A DNA stretch of 64,000 bases, from the NCBI RefSeq assembly GCF_026735135.1, contig NZ_JAPQER010000001.1, positions 627,500-691,499 of the forward strand, read 5' to 3'. Both the position numbers and the translations under genes were made by a program. This document shows, in pieces, positions 8,487-18,244 of the stretch. This DNA is from Clostridium aestuarii. Lineage in GTDB: Bacteria; Bacillota; Clostridia; Clostridiales; Clostridiaceae. The notes beneath the pieces were generated by a model. It ran no database searches. It saw only the letters and a list, made by a program, of their open reading frames with translations, and had not been told where the DNA came from. The first letter of the stretch is position 1; each line of letters begins with the position of its first letter.

Positions 8487-9176
8487 ATGATTTCCTTTAA
8501 TCCAAGTGATTTTAATGTGCAAAATGCAAAGCAAAAAAATAAGTTAAGAGATAAACTAAATGATTTGGGCAAATCATTAATAGTTTATGCCCAAAATGTA
8601 TGTCCAAATATCACATGGGATAATTAAGTTACTAACAGTCCTAATATAGATGCTGAATGGGGTGCTATTTGCCCTTTACCAATGTCACTATATCCTGATT
8701 TAATTTCTCAATCTCCTAATATATTTTTAGGAATTCCTCAAAATAGTGATAACGTAACACTAGCAGTCAATATACAATTTAAGGAACAAAGAAAAATGTT
8801 TGAAATGCACTGTCAACCATTTAATATCAATAAATTATTGACTTCTTTCAAAAATGCTTCAAATGCAACTATTAGTGTATTGAAGAAAGAAGTAAATGTA
8901 GAAACTAGCCGTTTTTATAATTGGTTAGATTTGTGGGATATTAAAAATTTACCTGATATTAATGTATCTAATGTTTCTACTTCTTATATAAATACTTATC
9001 TAAAAATTACAAAATCTGTCCCTAAACACCCTAATCCAACTTTCAAATATGAACCGGTTTTCTTAGTAAAATATACCTTCACCCGATATCAAATAATAAG
9101 TAGTACTGACGTTGAAAAACTTCTAGGTGATAAAGTCAAGCTACTATGGCCTATTATAGATACTCTTATCCATTAA
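8487..9176 (+). pseudogene. hypothetical gene interrupted by an in-frame TAA stop
   Basis: An ATG at 8487 behind ATGGAGGTT opens 46 codons (MISFNPSDFNVQNAKQ ... CPNITWDN), then hits TAA at 8625-8627. The same frame continues without a break through VTNSPNIDAEWGAICPLP to the stop at 9176. Both halves read as normal protein, so this was one gene of about 229 residues broken by a single base change. The downstream part could restart at ATG 8682 and yield 164 residues, but that ATG has no convincing ribosome site. The C-terminal half has a mixed composition with several aromatic positions (SRFYNWLDLWDIKNLPDI). I do not recognise the family. A terminator hairpin follows. Confidence 0.75.
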
Positions 9177-9204
9177 TTAAAATAAAATTTCAAAAAAATT
9201 AACA

Positions 9205-9241
9205 AGTGGTTGTCTCAAAAGTATATTTTCAGACAGCCACT
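9205..9241. terminator. bidirectional terminator between convergent genes
   Basis: The arms AGTGGTTGTCT and AGACAGCCACT (one G·T pair) flank a 15-base loop between two convergent genes. Confidence 0.55.
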
Positions 9242-9257
9242 CTGTATATATTCATAT

Positions 9258-10570
9258 TTAAAATGGTCTCATATATAAATCCTTATGCTTTGCTATTCTT
9301 AATAATTCCCATTTATGTTCCTTATTTTTACTCGGTTCTCTTAATGATACTCTATAATTATCATTTACTCTAAATGTAAATATATCATCATATCGTTCTA
9401 GTTTTTTAAAATTTAGTCCATGAATATTTATATTTTCATTTAATTTCTTTAAGGCTCTTTTATATCTCTTTTTAATATTATGTGGCATTGATTTTAAATC
9501 TTTTTTGAATTTATTACTTTCAATTATTTCATCATAAGATATTGAAGTAACCATTTTCATAGTAGATTTAAAACTATAAAAATCTTTTAATATATAAACT
9601 GGAACATCTGTATATTTTACATACTTACTTGCAATATCAAATAAAATTTCTAAAGGTATTATTCCATTATTATACATATACTTAGTATCTAAAATCGAAG
9701 TGCTTAATCCTCTTAATCCTGCTTCATTTTTTTCTCTAGATAAATACTTATCAAATTCATTATACCCTCTTGGTTGACTCTTTATAAAATTTTTTATTGA
9801 ATTTCTTATTGATGAGGATATATTTTTTCCATAAAATTTTTTATAACTATAAGCATTAGCTAAAGCCTCTTCTAATGAATCTGTTTTTAAATATACTTTT
9901 TCTATATAATTTTTATATAATTTATATTTATTATCCATAGTTAAAATTTTTTTAAGTGCTTCCAAAGTATCATTTGTTAGACAGCTTGATATGTTTTTTC
10001 CTATTTCATCATTAATATTTTTAAACATGTAATTTTTCCATATATCAACAAACTTATGAGAAACAAAATCATCCCATATTATATCTATTCTATCTCGCAA
10101 TGATATTTCTAAAGTGGCAATAGCTATATCTGTTAAAAAGTGAAAAAAATCATGTGTAAATAACAACTTAAAAGCTAATTGTAAACTTGTATATATATCT
10201 ATTCCATTAAAAAAAATACTTTTTTAGCTACATAATATAATGCACCTTCTTTAATATAAATTCCCCACTTATCCATATTATACTTTTCTTTATTATCTTT
10301 TTGTGACCAATGAAAAGAATGATAATATGCTAATGCTTCAATCCCATGTTCTTTAACCTTCTCATTATAAGTACTAATATCAATATTTATATCTTTAAAA
10401 TAATTATTATCTATCAAAAAAATATTTCTATCTATATCATTAACTCTATACCTTGAATTTTCTGCTTCTTTTACATCACACATTTCACTATACATATTAT
10501 TTCTTATATCTGAGAAATCAGTTATAAGGTTATATTCTATTAATTTTTCAATGATTTTATTTACTTCCAC
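9258..10570 (-). pseudogene. frameshifted gene with C-terminal RelE/ParE-like domain
   Basis: Two minus-strand frames abut. One, from GTG 10570 (ribosome site GGGAG), gives 123 residues and ends ...YYVAKKVFFLME. The other has no proper start (only TTG at 10166) and is open upstream to 10226, reading KSIFFNGIDIYTSLQLAFK before LLFTHDFFHFLT. One added base in the A8 run (10209-10216) or the T6 run (10220-10225) would fuse them into about 440 residues. The middle has HDFFH with a Glu ten residues on, which could be a metal site but is unproven. The last 88 residues (about 9258-9524) resemble a RelE/ParE toxin core: FKKLERYDDIFTFRVNDNYR, then LLRIAKHKDLY. No antitoxin is visible. It may be truly broken, or a sequencing error in a homopolymer. 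Confidence 0.7.
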
Positions 10571-10836
10571 CTAACCCACTCCCATTTATTATTATCTTAT
10601 ATAAAATATATTAAGTCTCTTACTTTTGTATTCTCATAATAAAAACCACTCATTGATATATGAGTGATTTTAAAATGAAAGTTTTCTCTATTATTTATTG
10701 TTAATATTTCATATAATTTCAACATTATAATCTTAATATACTATTATCTATTTCTTGAAATTTCCTTTTTAAATCTTAGTTACATTTTATCTATAGGTAA
10801 TCAAATAGCTATACTTATTTTTATCTTTTCTTTTGT
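10571..10836. other. intergenic region with an orphan hairpin
   Basis: No gene is seen. A hairpin with arms AAAAcCACTCA and TGAGTGaTTTT lies at 10642-10672. It looks like a terminator but follows no complete gene on either strand. It may mark the end of a gene deleted between here and the ATPase fragment. Confidence 0.35.
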
Positions 10837-11685
10837 GTTTACGATACCTCACCACATGTAGTTGATCCTATAAATCCTGGAGCAGTTGATGAAATTTTAA
10901 ATATGGGTGAATGTTGGAATGAAAATGGGTTTAAAGATTGTAGAAATAAAATTATATCTATAAACAAACAGGTTGGAAAAACTTTCAAACATGCTTATCA
11001 CTATATTGGAGCTGCTAAAACTATACATGACGATTGGAGCAGCTATAACACTCAAGCTTTAAATTTATCTAAATTAAATAATTTAAAAGAAGAATTAAAA
11101 AATAAAATACTAACAAACTTTAAGGTTTCAACTATGGGAAACAGTAGACACTTATTTGCTACTGCCTTCACCCCAAATGGGATAGTAACTTATATTGATT
11201 CAATATATAGAGATTGTAAAGATATTTATGTATTAAACGGTGGACCTGGTACTGGAAAAACTTCCGTTCTAACTTATATATATAAAGAAGCCTTAAAACG
11301 TGGTTTATTTGTTGAAGTATATCACGATGCTTTAATTCCTGAAAAAATTGAACATATTGTAATACCTGCTCTTAATATTGCAATTTTAACCTCTAATGAG
11401 ATAAATCAGAAAAAATTTAAAGGTTATCAAATTAATATGGACAATTATTTAAATAAAAACATGTTAAAAAATAACATGGAAGAAATAAAGAAAGATATAG
11501 AAAACTTCTATTTACTTCTCAACACTGGTCTTAAAATTATAGCAAAAGCAAAATCACTACATGATGAACTTGAAAAATACTATATTCCAAATATGAATTT
11601 TGATAAAACGGAAGAAATCGGTACTCAAACTATAAATAAAATTCTGATATATGAAAAAGATTTTAAAAGAAAAAGTATATTTTAA
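10837..11685 (+). pseudogene. 5'-truncated two-P-loop ATPase (PRK06851-like)
   Basis: The best ATG in this frame is 10903, but recognisable sequence begins upstream at VYDTSPHVVDPINPGAVDEI (10837 onward) with no start codon and no ribosome site, so the 5' end is lost. The remainder carries the second Walker A motif, NGGPGTGKTS, at about 11236-11265, and the helical C-terminus ending NKILIYEKDFKRK. Intact family members are about 360 residues with two P-loops; the first P-loop and roughly 70 N-terminal residues are missing. The family is widespread in spore-forming Firmicutes and its role is not established. Family assignment is from memory of the motif VVDP-PGAVDEI and should be confirmed by search. 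Confidence 0.7.
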
Positions 11686-11719
11686 AAACTCATAAAATTT
11701 ATAGTTTAAATTTAAACTT

Positions 11720-11760
11720 AAAGACCATAAATATAGAAATTTTCTATATTTATGGTCTTT
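11720..11760. terminator. bidirectional terminator
   Basis: The perfect arms AAAGACCATAAATATAGAAA and its complement lie between the convergent ATPase remnant and helD, with flanking A and T runs on both sides. Confidence 0.8.
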
Positions 11761-11766
11761 ATTTAT

Positions 11767-13908
11767 CTAATCTAGATTGTAAATAAACAGTTTATGCAGT
11801 GCTCTTGTTGCCATAACATACATTAGCTTCTCTTCATTTTGTTCTATTTTTTCTGATTCATTATTTTTAGCTTGTTCATTAATTATTATTACTGCATCAA
11901 ATTCCAATCCTTTTGCAAAATAAGATGGGATAATAATTTGACCTTTACTATATATCATATCCTCTCTATCCAGAACCTTAATTCCTGTTTTTTCCTTTAT
12001 TAAATCTGATATTTCCTTGGTTTCCTTTATATTTTTGCATACTACTGCAATACTTTCAAAGCCTTCCTTTTGTAACTTATGTATGTTTGTATGAATTTCT
12101 TTTACAAATTCTTCTTTAATACCAAAATTCCTTTCAACAACTTTTTCTCCACTTCTAACTATAGGAACTATTTTTTCTTCTTGTAAATATTTATTTGCAT
12201 ACTCCATAATTTCTTTAGTAGATCTATAACTCTTATTTAATTTAAAATATTCTATTTCATCAAATACTTTTTCCAATTGAAGCATAGGTATTTCACCTAA
12301 AATTGGTAGTATTCTTTGATTTTTATCTCCTACTATTGTAAAAGCACTACACTTAGTTAACTCTTTAATCACTTTAAATTGAAGTAAACTGTAATCTTGT
12401 GCTTCATCTATAACTACATGTTTAATTTGTTCATCTAATTTTAAACCTTCTAGCTTTATTTTTAAATACAAAATAGGAGCTAAATCATCAGCTGTTAATT
12501 GCCTATTTCCGTTTAACCCATTATATAATTGAACAACATCTTCATTGTCTAACCATTTAACAGATTCTTTCGCAACCATAACTTCTTTAATAACTTCTCT
12601 TATTTTTAATTTTCTCTTAAAAGCTAAGTTACTTTCTTCAATATTTTTTTGTTCTTCATTCAAGCTAGAAATCTTATTTTTATACCATTTTTCTATATCT
12701 CTAACTTTTTCATCTCTTCTATCGCTAATTTTAGAATATAATATCCTTTTAATCTTTTTACTTCTTCTAAATAAAGGCATAGATTTATAATATTCAAATA
12801 AATCTTTAATAGCTAACTTTGGCACTAGTATTTCATTATTAAAAACAAGTTCTTGTATAATAAAATATCTTTCATTTAGGGTATCTATAAATTTATCTAA
12901 TTCTTTTATAAAGTCTTCAGAGTTTTTAACTATCATAGTGTCGATAAAAGATTTCTCCTTATTTATTACTTTTTCCATGTACTCTCCAGTACTCATAATA
13001 TTAGATAAATCTAAAAATTCTAATGCAAATTCATTAAAAGTTTGCTGCCTTACCCCTATTTCTCCAAGGCTAGGAAGCACTGTTGAAATGTACTCCATAA
13101 AAATACTATTAGGTCCTAAAATCAAAACCTTATCTTGAAGAATTTTTCTATAATTATAAAGTAAATATGCAACTCTGTGCAACGCTATAGTAGTCTTACC
13201 ACTACCAGCAACTCCGTCCACAATTATTGTTTTATTTCTTTGCTGTCTTATTAACTTATCTTGCTCTTCTTGAATTGTCATTATTATATCTTTTAATTTT
13301 TGTTCAGCTTTTTTACTAAGTACCATTTGAAGAATTTCATCTTTTACATCAATAGCTGAATCAAACATTCCCTCAAGCTTTTCTTTCTTTATTATAAACT
13401 GTCTTTTACCTTCTATATCTACTTTTACTTCTCCCATAGGTGCTTCATACTTTGCCTCTCCAAGTTTTCCTGCATAAAAAAGCGAAGCAACTGGAGCTCT
13501 CCAATCTAAAACTAGCGGTTCATAAGCTTCTTCTTGTGTTAAACCAAATCTACCTATGTATACTTCCTCTTCATCATTAAATTCTTTTTCCAAAAAGTTA
13601 ACCTTACCAAAATAAGGTGACCCTTGAAGAACAGTCATTTCTTTAAGTTTTCTATCTATAGCTTTAAAACTTTCCTCTTTAATAAATCTTTCATGATCAA
13701 AATACTCAAGCAATTTATCTTCATCATCTCTATATTCTTCAACAGCTTTTTTTCTGGTATTTATCAAAACTTCAGTTACTTGTTTTCTTTTATTTATATA
13801 GTTTAAAATTTCTTTTTTTATTATTTCAACAGTTTCTTCAACCCTTTGTTTTTCTGCTTCTAATTCTATCTCTTTTTGTATCTCTTTTTGCATTTCTTTA
13901 TTTTCCAC
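11767..13908 (-). CDS. helD: HelD-like RNA polymerase-associated UvrD/Rep-family ATPase
   Basis: A 713-residue superfamily 1 helicase-like protein. It starts at GTG 13908, seven bases after AGGA; the ATG five codons later lacks a ribosome site. A Glu/Lys-rich N-terminal coiled coil (1-90) precedes the HelD signature YIGRFGLTQEE and PLVLDWRAPVASLFY. Walker A is GVAGSGKTT (232-240), followed by VIDEAQDYS (Walker B), IVGDKNQRI, LNKSYRST and a C-terminal VMATRALHKL. In Bacillus, HelD removes or recycles stalled RNA polymerase and is not a true helicase. The length is slightly under the 774 residues of B. subtilis HelD. It marks the edge of conserved chromosome after the decayed region. Confidence 0.9.
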   Translation of the reverse strand: MENKEMQKEIQKEIELEAEKQRVEETVEIIKKEILNYINKRKQVTEVLINTRKKAVEEYRDDEDKLLEYFDHERFIKEESFKAIDRKLKEMTVLQGSPYFGKVNFLEKEFNDEEEVYIGRFGLTQEEAYEPLVLDWRAPVASLFYAGKLGEAKYEAPMGEVKVDIEGKRQFIIKKEKLEGMFDSAIDVKDEILQMVLSKKAEQKLKDIIMTIQEEQDKLIRQQRNKTIIVDGVAGSGKTTIALHRVAYLLYNYRKILQDKVLILGPNSIFMEYISTVLPSLGEIGVRQQTFNEFALEFLDLSNIMSTGEYMEKVINKEKSFIDTMIVKNSEDFIKELDKFIDTLNERYFIIQELVFNNEILVPKLAIKDLFEYYKSMPLFRRSKKIKRILYSKISDRRDEKVRDIEKWYKNKISSLNEEQKNIEESNLAFKRKLKIREVIKEVMVAKESVKWLDNEDVVQLYNGLNGNRQLTADDLAPILYLKIKLEGLKLDEQIKHVVIDEAQDYSLLQFKVIKELTKCSAFTIVGDKNQRILPILGEIPMLQLEKVFDEIEYFKLNKSYRSTKEIMEYANKYLQEEKIVPIVRSGEKVVERNFGIKEEFVKEIHTNIHKLQKEGFESIAVVCKNIKETKEISDLIKEKTGIKVLDREDMIYSKGQIIIPSYFAKGLEFDAVIIINEQAKNNESEKIEQNEEKLMYVMATRALHKLFIYNLD

Positions 13909-13955
13909 TTTCTATCCTCGCTTTCTTTTTTATTCCTCATCTATAATAATGTGTA

Positions 13956-13995
13956 AGAGTACATAATTTACTATCATATGTAAATCATGTACTCT
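13956..13995 (-). terminator. hairpin between ftsH and helD
   Basis: The arms AGAGTACAT-a-ATTTAC and GTAAAT-c-ATGTACTCT enclose an 8-base loop just after the ftsH stop. The U-tract is weak, so some readthrough into helD is possible. Confidence 0.5.
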
Positions 13996-14018
13996 AAGTT
14001 CTTTATTAAGCATTAAAT

Positions 14019-15938
14019 TTATTCAATTTTACCTTCTTGTTTATAATCTTCTTCTATTTGTTTATCTAATACTATATTACTATTCTCTTTTTCATTTTGA
14101 TTTTCTTCATCATTATCACCTATCAACTGCTCGTTTTCAAAATCTCCATTAACCATTTTCATAAACTCTTCACCCATTAGAGTTTCTTTTTCAATAAGTC
14201 TATTTGATATAATTGTAAGAAGTTCTTTATTCTCTTCTAATATTTCTATAGATTTCTTATGTGCTTTTTTTATTATATCTAATACTTCTTCATCTATAAT
14301 AGCTGCAGTTTGAGCACTACAATTTTGCACTGGTCTTCCATCAAGATATCTACTGGAAATAGATTCAAGTCCCATCATATCAAATTTTTCTGTCATACCA
14401 TATATGGTAACCATATTTCTAGCAGTTTGAGTTGATTTTTCTATATCATTGGATGCTCCCGTTGATATAGTACTAAATTCCACTTCCTCAGCTGCTCTTC
14501 CTCCCAACATCACAGATATTTTATCCATCATTTCTTCTTTGCTTATCAAATATTTTTCCTCTTCTGGCAGCTGCATAGTATATCCTAATGCCCCCATTGT
14601 TCTTGGAACAATAGTTATTTTATGTACTGGATCTGTATGTTTTAATAAGGCTGCAACTAACGCATGACCAACTTCATGAAAAGCAACAGTTCTCTTTTCT
14701 TTATCTGACATTATCCTGTCTTTTTTCTCTTTACCAGCAATTATTATCTCAATTGCTTCTTCTAAATCTTCTTGAATAACAACTTTTCTTCCATTCTTAA
14801 CCGCAATAAGTGCTGCCTCATTTATCATATTAGCAAGATCTGCTCCTACTGCTCCAGGAGTAGCTTTTGCTATATTATCAAGATTTACATCATCAGACAT
14901 TTTAACTTGCTTTGCGTGAACTCTTAATATAGCTTCTCTTCCCTTTAAGTCAGGAGTATCTACAATCACTCTTCTATCAAATCTACCTGGTCTTAATAAT
15001 GCTTTATCTAAAATTTCAGGTCTATTTGTTGCAGCTAATATCACAACACCTTTTGAAGAATCAAAACCATCCATTTGAGCAAGAAGTTGGTTTAATGTTT
15101 GCTCTCTTTCATCATTACCTCCACCCATTGCAGTATCTCTACTTTTTCCTATAGCATCGATTTCATCAATAAATATTATACATGGTGCCTTTTCTTCCGC
15201 TTGCTTAAATAAATCTCTAACTCTCGCTGCTCCCATACCTACAAACATCTCAACAAAGCTAGAACCTGACATTGAGAAAAATGGAACTTTTGCCTCTCCT
15301 GCTACAGCTTTTGCAAGCAATGTCTTACCTGTTCCTGGGGGTCCTACAAGCAGTGCACCCTTAGGAAGTTTTGCACCTATTTCCACGTATTTTTGTGGTT
15401 TATGCAGAAAATCAACAATTTCAACTAAAGATTCTTTAGCTTCATCTTGTCCAGCCACATCTTTAAAAGTCTTTCCGGTTTCATTCTCAGCATAAATTTT
15501 AGCATTATTCTTTCCGAAGGACATGACTCCACTACCCATTCTTTTTTCCATACTTCCAAATAGTATTCTTCCAATAAGCATAAATATTGCAATTGGTAAT
15601 ACCCACTCAAAGAAAAAGTTTTTAATAGGATCATTATTACTTACTGGTCCATCATATTCTACACCTGACTCTTTTAGCTTTTTTAATAAATCTTCATCAT
15701 ATATATTGGCTGTGTACAATATTTTTTGACTTATTCCTTCCTCTTTAGGAACAATAACTATTTGGTTTTTAGTTATTTGTACTTCTTTAATTTTCTGTTC
15801 TGTAAGCATTTTCTCAAAAGTACTATATTTAATGTGTTCTGTTTTAAAACTTCTCCATACTGAGTTTAATACAAGAATCAAACCCATAACACCTATAACA
15901 TAGTACATAAGATATTTAATCTTTTTATTTTTAAACAT
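14019..15938 (-). CDS. ftsH: ATP-dependent zinc metalloprotease FtsH
   Basis: A 639-residue membrane AAA+ protease. It has two membrane helices (about 8-27 and 111-128) around an extracytoplasmic segment. Motifs are Walker A GPPGTGKT (199-206), Walker [13 protein letters not shown] (253-264), the SRH region [20 protein letters not shown], and a zinc site HEVGH (421-425; the usual form is HEAGH). The tail is long and acidic. The start follows GGAGGACATAACAAG. It degrades membrane and short-lived regulatory proteins as a hexamer. It is not next to tilS/hpt, the usual context of the main clostridial ftsH, so it may be a second copy. Confidence 0.93.
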   Translation of the reverse strand: MFKNKKIKYLMYYVIGVMGLILVLNSVWRSFKTEHIKYSTFEKMLTEQKIKEVQITKNQIVIVPKEEGISQKILYTANIYDEDLLKKLKESGVEYDGPVSNNDPIKNFFFEWVLPIAIFMLIGRILFGSMEKRMGSGVMSFGKNNAKIYAENETGKTFKDVAGQDEAKESLVEIVDFLHKPQKYVEIGAKLPKGALLVGPPGTGKTLLAKAVAGEAKVPFFSMSGSSFVEMFVGMGAARVRDLFKQAEEKAPCIIFIDEIDAIGKSRDTAMGGGNDEREQTLNQLLAQMDGFDSSKGVVILAATNRPEILDKALLRPGRFDRRVIVDTPDLKGREAILRVHAKQVKMSDDVNLDNIAKATPGAVGADLANMINEAALIAVKNGRKVVIQEDLEEAIEIIIAGKEKKDRIMSDKEKRTVAFHEVGHALVAALLKHTDPVHKITIVPRTMGALGYTMQLPEEEKYLISKEEMMDKISVMLGGRAAEEVEFSTISTGASNDIEKSTQTARNMVTIYGMTEKFDMMGLESISSRYLDGRPVQNCSAQTAAIIDEEVLDIIKKAHKKSIEILEENKELLTIISNRLIEKETLMGEEFMKMVNGDFENEQLIGDNDEENQNEKENSNIVLDKQIEEDYKQEGKIE

Positions 15939-16005
15939 CTTGTTATGTCCTCCTACTAATAAATTTAAAATAATTATCTTAAGTTCATATATAAATATAT
16001 ACTTA

Positions 16006-17094
16006 TTATATAATTTCTTCCCAACCAGTTATATTTATAATTCCAAGCCCTGGAATATCACTAGCAGTAATAATGTTTTCTTCAAATTCCACTCCTCCTA
16101 CTACAGGATCACTTTCAAAATTCATAATCATATCAAGATTTGTATTAACTATATTTTTTTTACCCATAGCAAGATTAGCTGCCGCAGTTACACCTATTTT
16201 ACTTTCAGCCATACAACTCATCATACATTTAACACCCATAGTTTCAGCAATGTTACATATTTTTAAAGCATTATGAAAACCTCCGCATTTCATAAGTTTT
16301 ATATTAATTAAATCTGCAGCTCTCATTTGCATAATTTTTAGTGCATCCCTACTTGAATGCACAGCTTCATCTGCTAAGATATCTGTACGTACATTGTCTG
16401 TTACAAACTTTAATCCTTCTATATCCCAAGCTTTTACTGGTTGCTCAACAAATTCAATATCTAATCCTGCATCTTCAAATTTAGTTATTATTTTAACAGC
16501 AGATTTTGGTGTCCATTCTTGATCAGCATCAACTCTTATATTTATACCTTTTCTTGCTACCTGTTTTATTGATTTCACTCTTTTAAAATCCATAATAGGA
16601 TCGGTACCTACTTTTACCTTTAAATGCTTGAATCCATTATTTATAGCCTGCATTGCTTCTCTTACCATTTCTTCTGGAGTACCTAGATTAATAGTAATAT
16701 CAGTAACAATACTTTTTTTACTTCCTCCAAACAACTTGTATAATGGTATATTATATTTCTGTGCAAACAAATCATAAACAGCCATATCTAAAGCTGCTTT
16801 TGCACTTGTGTTTCCACTTATTGTATTATCTATTGTTGACATAATTTCTTCTAAATTATCAATATTCATTCCGATAATCTTATCTTTAATTAAATTTATA
16901 GCGTCAATTATTGATTTTTCACTATCACCTGTTATTTGTGCACTTGGCACAGCAGAGCCTATACCTACTTTTTCATTATCTGTAATTATCTTTATTACAA
17001 CTTCATCAACTTCATTTATAGTAGTTATTGCAGTTTTAAAAGCTTGTTTAAGTGGTATATTTATTCTGCCTATCATTATATCTTTTATATTCAT
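16006..17094 (-). CDS. dipeptide epimerase (enolase superfamily, L-Ala-D/L-Glu type)
   Basis: A 362-residue enolase-superfamily protein of the muconate-lactonising subgroup. Residue checks fit: KVK at 159-161, metal ligands Asp189 (RVDADQEW), Glu217 (EFVEQP) and Asp242 (ILADEAV), and the second catalytic lysine 266 in NIKLMK, followed by the CGG loop. The lysine on each side of the barrel is the arrangement for 1,1-proton transfer, as in YkfB/YcjG epimerases. These recycle murein dipeptides. Specificity cannot be fixed from sequence; N-succinyl amino acid racemases are near relatives. No murein-peptide genes are adjacent. Confidence 0.83.
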   Translation of the reverse strand: MNIKDIMIGRINIPLKQAFKTAITTINEVDEVVIKIITDNEKVGIGSAVPSAQITGDSEKSIIDAINLIKDKIIGMNIDNLEEIMSTIDNTISGNTSAKAALDMAVYDLFAQKYNIPLYKLFGGSKKSIVTDITINLGTPEEMVREAMQAINNGFKHLKVKVGTDPIMDFKRVKSIKQVARKGINIRVDADQEWTPKSAVKIITKFEDAGLDIEFVEQPVKAWDIEGLKFVTDNVRTDILADEAVHSSRDALKIMQMRAADLINIKLMKCGGFHNALKICNIAETMGVKCMMSCMAESKIGVTAAANLAMGKKNIVNTNLDMIMNFESDPVVGGVEFEENIITASDIPGLGIINITGWEEII

Positions 17095-17289
17095 AGTATG
17101 ACACCTACCATAATTTTTGGTTAACGAGAATAACCTTTAATAGTTATTATACCTTTAATAATCTTTACCTACAAGACTTTAACTTCTATTGATTTTTTAA
17201 CTTTTTATTAATAATGCATTTAAAATCTTAATAAATTAATTTTACCTCTAATAAATTTTATAATTATTCAATTTATACTAATACTTTTA

Positions 17290-17318
17290 TTGACATTAAA
17301 ATAAACTAATAATACAAT
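17290..17318 (+). promoter_or_regulatory. strong sigma-A promoter on an otherwise empty plus strand
   Basis: TTGACA (17290-17295) is separated by exactly 17 bases from TACAAT (17313-17318). This is close to consensus, and no coding sequence follows on the plus strand. It predicts a start near 17325. Confidence 0.7.
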
Positions 17319-17324
17319 ATATAG

Positions 17325-17487
17325 TGAAGGTAAATAATTTTATTATATTTATTTTAATACAAATTTAATAAAATTATTTATTAATAAGCTAAAGTAACCA
17401 TTATAATTTATTAGTAGATAAACACATATGTCATACATGGATAGAAATCTCGTATTTCCCTCCCACACCCATGTATGACATTTTTTA
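17325..17487 (+). ncRNA. candidate small RNA with C-rich terminator loop
   Basis: The predicted transcript is about 160 nt. It begins with a 15-bp perfect AT stem (17331-17345 with 17366-17380) and ends with a 13-bp perfect stem (ATGTCATACATGG at 17428-17440, complement at 17469-17481) followed by six T. The terminator loop contains TTTCCCTCCCAC, which is complementary to GGGAGG-type ribosome sites. C-rich single-stranded UCCC loops of this kind are known in Gram-positive regulatory RNAs such as Staphylococcus RsaE and RNAIII. No open frame of any length is present. It lies between convergent-facing ends of glpP and the epimerase gene's promoter. It does not match an RNA family I can name. 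Confidence 0.55.
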
Positions 17488-17544
17488 TGTACCATTAAAC
17501 TTTAAAATCATATAATTTCCTCAATTACAATATAATGAGTAACT

Positions 17545-18108
17545 CTATAAACTTAACAAATCATATTTTGAAGTTGATACAGCAATTGCTCCACCGGATA
17601 AAGCATCTATAACATCTTTTTTACTTTCTATCAATCCACCAGCTATTACTGGAATTTTTACTTCTTTTTTTATATTTTTAATTATTTTATTAGCAATTCC
17701 AGGCATAATTTCTACCGCACTAGGTAATATTTCTTTTAAATTTTTAATTCCTGTTTGTAGTGACAGGGAGTCTATTAGAAAAATTCTAAGTATTGTTAAT
17801 AATCCAATCTTTTTGGCATATTTTACATTAGATAATTTTGTAGTAATTATTCCACTTGGTTGTACATGCTCTTTTATAAAATCTATTCCTGCATGGTCTC
17901 CTCTTAGTCCTTCAATAAAATCTACATGTATAAATACAATTTTATTATTATCTTTTAATTTTTTACATATAGAAGATATATTTATTATATTTCCATATAA
18001 TATAAATACAACTTTAACTTCACTTTCTATTACTCTTTGTAAGTCATTATCTTTTCTAATAGCTGCAACTACTGGATTTTCAATAAGCGTTTCTTCCCAC
18101 TGTTTCAT
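17545..18108 (-). CDS. glpP: glycerol-3-phosphate-responsive antiterminator GlpP
   Basis: A 187-residue GlpP-family protein with an AAGGAGG ribosome site. Family landmarks are NPVVAAIRKDNDLQRVIES, VFIHVDFIEGLRGDHAGIDF, GIITTKLSNVKYAKKIGL, LQTGIKNL, EIMPGIANKIIK and PVIAGGLIESKKDV, a TIM-barrel-like fold. GlpP binds leader RNA when glycerol-3-phosphate is present and prevents termination before glp genes. It is the gene after glpT on the same strand, separated by a terminator. Four matching leader hairpins lie in this window, so target and regulator sit together. Confidence 0.93.
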   Translation of the reverse strand: MKQWEETLIENPVVAAIRKDNDLQRVIESEVKVVFILYGNIINISSICKKLKDNNKIVFIHVDFIEGLRGDHAGIDFIKEHVQPSGIITTKLSNVKYAKKIGLLTILRIFLIDSLSLQTGIKNLKEILPSAVEIMPGIANKIIKNIKKEVKIPVIAGGLIESKKDVIDALSGGAIAVSTSKYDLLSL

Positions 18109-18149
18109 ATCTTTATCCTCCTTATATTTGCTCTATATTTAAAGAAAAA

Positions 18150-18172
18150 CTGCATTTAATTTTTAAATGCAG
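18150..18172 (-). terminator. terminator after glpT
   Basis: The arms CTGCATTTAA and TTAAATGCAG enclose a 3-base loop and are followed on the minus strand by TTTTTCTTT. It separates glpT from glpP. Confidence 0.75.
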
Positions 18173-18244
18173 CCTATAATAAATTAAGTCTTTATTTTAA
18201 ATTTTATACCATTAGTAACATATTTTCAATTTAATTAAACTTCA

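Noticed and set aside
10166-10226. Programmed ribosomal frameshift in the RelE-like gene
   Set aside because: Homopolymers are present, but I see no stimulatory ribosome site or stem next to them. A plain mutation or sequencing error is simpler.
16808-17124. Two overlapping plus-strand frames opposite the epimerase start
   Set aside because: They are antisense shadows; the hydrophobic translation comes from the reverse of Asp/Asn/Ile-rich coding sequence.
17095-17544. The 17428-17481 hairpin as terminator of glpP
   Set aside because: The T-run is on the plus strand; on the minus strand, where glpP reads, the hairpin is followed by ATATGTGT with no U-tract.
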